NCBI GenBank assembly: GCA_902806345.1
Contig: CADCWF010000092.1
Span: 1-33,860 of the forward strand
From: an uncultured Thermomicrobiales bacterium
Lineage (GTDB): Bacteria > Chloroflexota > Chloroflexia > Thermomicrobiales > UBA6265
DNA: 33,860 nucleotides
Reading direction: 5' to 3'
Under the pieces are notes generated by a model. The model saw nothing but the letters and a program-made list of their open reading frames with translations, did not search any database and was not told where the DNA came from. This document shows positions 32,107-33,860 of this stretch, one piece after another. The stretch's first letter is position 1. Every line of letters begins with the position of its first letter. The translations under genes were made by a program, and so were the position numbers.

Positions 32107-32595
32107 CTAGGCCAGGACGCAGGCCTTGAAGGCTTCGTTGCCGGCCCGGCAGGCGAGGCCGGAGCAGCAGCTCAGGCCGTCGTCGCAGCGCTGCCCGATC
32201 TCGGCGCAGCGGTCGTTCCCGCCGTCGTCGTCGCCCTCAACCCGACGGCACCGGCCCCGCCGGCACTCCTTCCGGTTGGGGCACCTGTTGTTGCACTCAC
32301 CGCAGTTGTCGTTGTCGCTGCGGACATCGACGCAGATGTCGCGACCGTCTCCATCGCGGCACTGCCGAATCCCGGCCTTGTCGTTGCAGCGGCACTCGCC
32401 GTTACCGCCGCAAACCTCGTTCTCGCCGCAGTTGCGGTTCCTGTTGCAAGACTGGCCGACCCGCGCCTCGGCAGCGTCGCCCTTGCCGACGATCGCCCCA
32501 CCGAGGGCGGTCGCGGCGAGTCCGCGGAGAACCGAGCGGCGGGACGGGGCGCTCGCCAGGACGCGAGCCAACCGGTCGAACTTCGAAGAATCCAT
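32107..32595 (-). CDS. Tat-exported Cys-rich protein
   Basis: The 162-residue protein begins with a Tat-type signal (SRRSVLRGLAATALGGAIVG, with LAR before it) that would carry it out already folded. The mature part holds 18 cysteines in about 110 residues: two short blocks of CGENEVCGGNGECRC type, a middle block DNCGECNNRCPNRKECRRGRC, and an end block with SCCSGLAC. The spacing suggests several small disulfide-rich units, as in EGF- or agglutinin-like folds, or a metal-binding protein; no function is known. The start style (MDSSKFDRLARVLASAPSRR) is one I associate with Thermomicrobia. The ATG at 32595 follows AGGGAGA. A promoter lies 70-100 nt upstream. Confidence 0.82.
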   Translation of the reverse strand: MDSSKFDRLARVLASAPSRRSVLRGLAATALGGAIVGKGDAAEARVGQSCNRNRNCGENEVCGGNGECRCNDKAGIRQCRDGDGRDICVDVRSDNDNCGECNNRCPNRKECRRGRCRRVEGDDDGGNDRCAEIGQRCDDGLSCCSGLACRAGNEAFKACVLA

Positions 32596-32667
32596 CGTGT
32601 CTCCCTTCGCTTCGGAGGGCACGATTCGCCGTACCCCACAATGGCGCGAAAATGATGCCGAGGTGAT

Positions 32668-32696
32668 TTTATCCCATGGATAGCCCCCGCAGGCAA
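32668..32696 (-). promoter_or_regulatory. Promoter of the Cys-rich protein gene
   Basis: On the minus strand the -35 box is TTGCCT (32696-32691), the spacer is 17 nt, and the -10 box is GATAAA (32673-32668), within the AT-rich run GATAAAATCA. TAAAAT at 19-nt spacing is the alternative -10. The leader would be about 65 nt. Confidence 0.55.
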
Positions 32697-32723
32697 GATG
32701 CTGACGGAGAATTCCGGCATCTC

Positions 32724-32780
32724 TGCCAGACACGAGGACGGGGCGACCGCTCTCGCGTCGCCCCGTCCTCGTGTCTGGCA
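32724..32780. repeat. Perfect 24-bp inverted repeat with 9-nt loop
   Basis: The arm 32724-32747 (starting TGCCAGACACGAGG) is the exact reverse complement of 32757-32780, with CGCTCTCGC between. It lies 15 nt after the stop of the exported-protein gene at 32796 and 27 nt before the -35 box of the next minus-strand gene. It could be a very strong terminator for the former. A stem this long without a mismatch is unusual for one, and no T-run follows. Confidence 0.85.
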
Positions 32781-32795
32781 GCCGACCGGACCCGG

Positions 32796-33290
32796 TTAGC
32801 CGATGGGAACGCCCGCCTCGTCGTCCAAGGGTTCGCCGACCGGCTCACCGCTCGGTGCCGGGGCCGACTCGGTGGTCGTGGCCGCTTCGGTGGCCGCCGG
32901 TGCGGGGGCCGGCGCCGCTTCGGCGGTGAACACGAGGTCCAGCTCGGGGACGAGGTCGTTCGTGACCTGGCTGCCGATCGGCAGGCCGACGATCGTCGGA
33001 GTGTGCGGCTGGCCGGAGACCGATGGCACCGCGCTGAGGTCGGGGTAGTAGACGGCGTTCGGGTCGCCGAGCACCTCGCCGGCGGAGTTGCCGGTGGAGA
33101 CATCACCGACGACGATATCGGTGCCGCCCCCTTCGACGTCGTTGTCGCCGCCCTCGTCGTCGGTGGCGACGACGTACTCGCCGTCGGAGGTGACCGTCGG
33201 GTTCTCAACCACCTCTTGTGCCGCAACCAGGGTGGTGGAGCTGGCGACCCCGATCCCGAGGCCGACGACGAAGGTGAAAGCGCGGTGCAT
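32796..33290 (-). CDS. Small exported acidic protein of unknown function
   Basis: The 164-residue protein has a signal peptide (MHRAFTFVVGLGIGVASSTT, cleavage after LVAAQ or nearby). A short acidic stretch (EYVVATDDEGGDNDVEGGG) and a central part with PNAVYYPDLSAVPSVSGQP follow. The tail is rich in Ala, Pro, Thr and Glu (AEAAPAPAPAATEAATTTE) and may be a spacer or cell-surface stalk. I recognise no family. The ATG at 33290 follows GAGGAGGAAA; the frame is open upstream to 33431 without a protein-like start. Confidence 0.75.
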   Translation of the reverse strand: MHRAFTFVVGLGIGVASSTTLVAAQEVVENPTVTSDGEYVVATDDEGGDNDVEGGGTDIVVGDVSTGNSAGEVLGDPNAVYYPDLSAVPSVSGQPHTPTIVGLPIGSQVTNDLVPELDLVFTAEAAPAPAPAATEAATTTESAPAPSGEPVGEPLDDEAGVPIG

Positions 33291-33345
33291 CGTTTCCTCC
33301 TCTGCTGCCGACCGCCTGCATCCCCGACCGACGGTGGTGCGATGT

Positions 33346-33393
33346 GGGCCGTTACTTCGCTGCGAACGGCCCCGTGGCGACGCGGCGCCACGG
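33346..33393 (-). terminator. Two tandem hairpins between minus-strand genes
   Basis: GGGCCGTT (33346-33353) pairs with AACGGCCC (33365-33372), and CCGTGGCG (33372-33379) pairs with CGCCACGG (33386-33393). Both are perfect 8-bp stems sharing one base. They lie about 95-140 nt beyond the stop of the gene at 33489 and 55-100 nt before the ATG of the next, so they may end the first transcript or form part of the leader of the second. Confidence 0.5.
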
Positions 33394-33488
33394 AACTGTC
33401 TGACTGATGCCGCCACCCATCCCGAACGCACCGGGGAGCGCCTCGGTTCCGCGGCGGTCGCAGCCCCGCCGCCGCCGGAGCTCGACCG

Positions 33489-33860
33489 CTAGGCCGAAGG
33501 GGTCGCGTCGGCCGTCGGCGTGGCCAGGTCTTCGGGCGACACGGTGCTGAAGCCGACCAGGTTGTCGAACAGCAACTGCCCGTCCTCGTCGGCGAAGATG
33601 AAGAGCAGGGTCTCCTGGCCGCGCGGCGGCCGCGTCGGTTCGTTGATGACGACGAACGCCGCCAGCTTGCCGTCGGGCATCACGGTCGCGTCGGTGACCG
33701 AGATCAGCCGGATGTACCCTTCTTCGGTCCGTGTCACCGGCGCTTCGGCCAGCCGATCCTGGAGTGCTTGCGGCCCGTTCGCGGCGAGCCCGCCGAACAG
33801 GACGCGGGCGCCGTTGTCGGTCGAGTGGGCGGCGCCACGCAGGTAGTCGCCGGCGTTCAG
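33489..33860 (-). CDS. C-terminal part of an unknown protein, cut by the window edge
   Basis: The open frame runs from the right edge to a stop at 33489 and gives the last 123 residues. It reads DYLRGAAHSTDNGARVLFGG near the start, then GYIRLISVTDATVMPDGKLA and ETLLFIFADEDGQLLFDNLV, ending in an Ala/Thr/Pro tail. The alternating strand pattern recalls a nuclear-transport-factor-2/SnoaL-type fold, but this is only an impression. A GTG at 33737 in frame is not needed as a start, because coding-like sequence continues upstream of it. Confidence 0.7.
   Translation of the reverse strand: MNAGDYLRGAAHSTDNGARVLFGGLAANGPQALQDRLAEAPVTRTEEGYIRLISVTDATVMPDGKLAAFVVINEPTRPPRGQETLLFIFADEDGQLLFDNLVGFSTVSPEDLATPTADATPSA

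Noticed and set aside
32126..32683. Ser/Pro/Arg-rich plus-strand open frame opposite the Cys-rich gene
   Set aside because: It is the antisense shadow of the Cys-rich protein, without a ribosome binding site or a plausible fold.
1..33860. CRISPR array, prophage, integron or insertion sequence
   Set aside because: No regularly spaced direct repeats, transposase, integrase or phage structural genes were seen; repeats present are short palindromic elements only.

Overview
The window is a stretch of high-GC (about 70% by eye) bacterial chromosome, densely coded on both strands. It has no tRNA, rRNA, CRISPR array or insertion sequence that I can find. The best guess for the source is a Chloroflexota bacterium of the Thermomicrobia type. 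The clues are a Tat-exported Cys-rich protein whose N-terminus fits the style of that group, exported proteins with Ala/Pro/Ser/Thr-rich linkers, frequent GTG starts and several CUT2/Tat-type features. This placement is inference.

Layout from left to right. (1) 7-2153, minus: E1 beta and E1 alpha of a 2-oxoacid dehydrogenase complex, with a good sigma-70-type promoter upstream and a long imperfect inverted repeat between the genes. (2) 2480-5757, plus: an exported NodB-fold protein with degraded catalytic motifs, then an unknown small protein, RNase III and PRPP synthetase. (3) 5926-7692, plus: an alpha/beta hydrolase and a TetR regulator, with a dyad at the hydrolase promoter. (4) 7714-14477: a redox-stress neighbourhood. 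A SoxR homologue with all four cluster cysteines lies upstream of an MBL-fold hydrolase and is divergent from a DUF5519 ('luciferase-domain') gene. A MATE pump, an ABC exporter and an NADPH:FMN reductase-type flavoprotein follow. Two promoters here, before the DUF5519 gene and before the ABC exporter, share the same unusual geometry: a 19-nt spacer around a TCAAG-N5-TTGA dyad, as expected for SoxR. (5) 14521-17431, minus: class I aminotransferase, AraC regulator and HAD hydrolase. (6) 17830-25588, plus: a ribose-type (CUT2) sugar ABC transporter, an RbsD fusion protein, a SET-domain protein, an RraA-family protein and a UxaA/GarD-type sugar-acid dehydratase. (7) 25893-33860: a DUF1345 membrane protein, a class III aminotransferase, an orphan XPB-N-terminal-like (Helicase_C_3) protein, a membrane-anchored unknown plus TlpA-like thioredoxin pair, and exported proteins on the minus strand, one with 18 cysteines.

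How the genes may work together: the SoxR block looks like a local regulon against redox-cycling compounds (efflux, flavin reductase, unknown DUF5519 and MBL proteins). The CUT2 block looks like uptake of a pentose or related sugar, anomer conversion and perhaps sugar-acid breakdown.

The strongest leads for something undescribed are the two-promoter SoxR regulon that includes a DUF5519 gene, a nested RNA structure in the uxaA leader, a DUF4177-like/RbsD fusion, a bacterial SET protein inside a sugar locus, and a 24-bp perfect inverted repeat at 32724-32780. I see no phage defence island or other large novel system.
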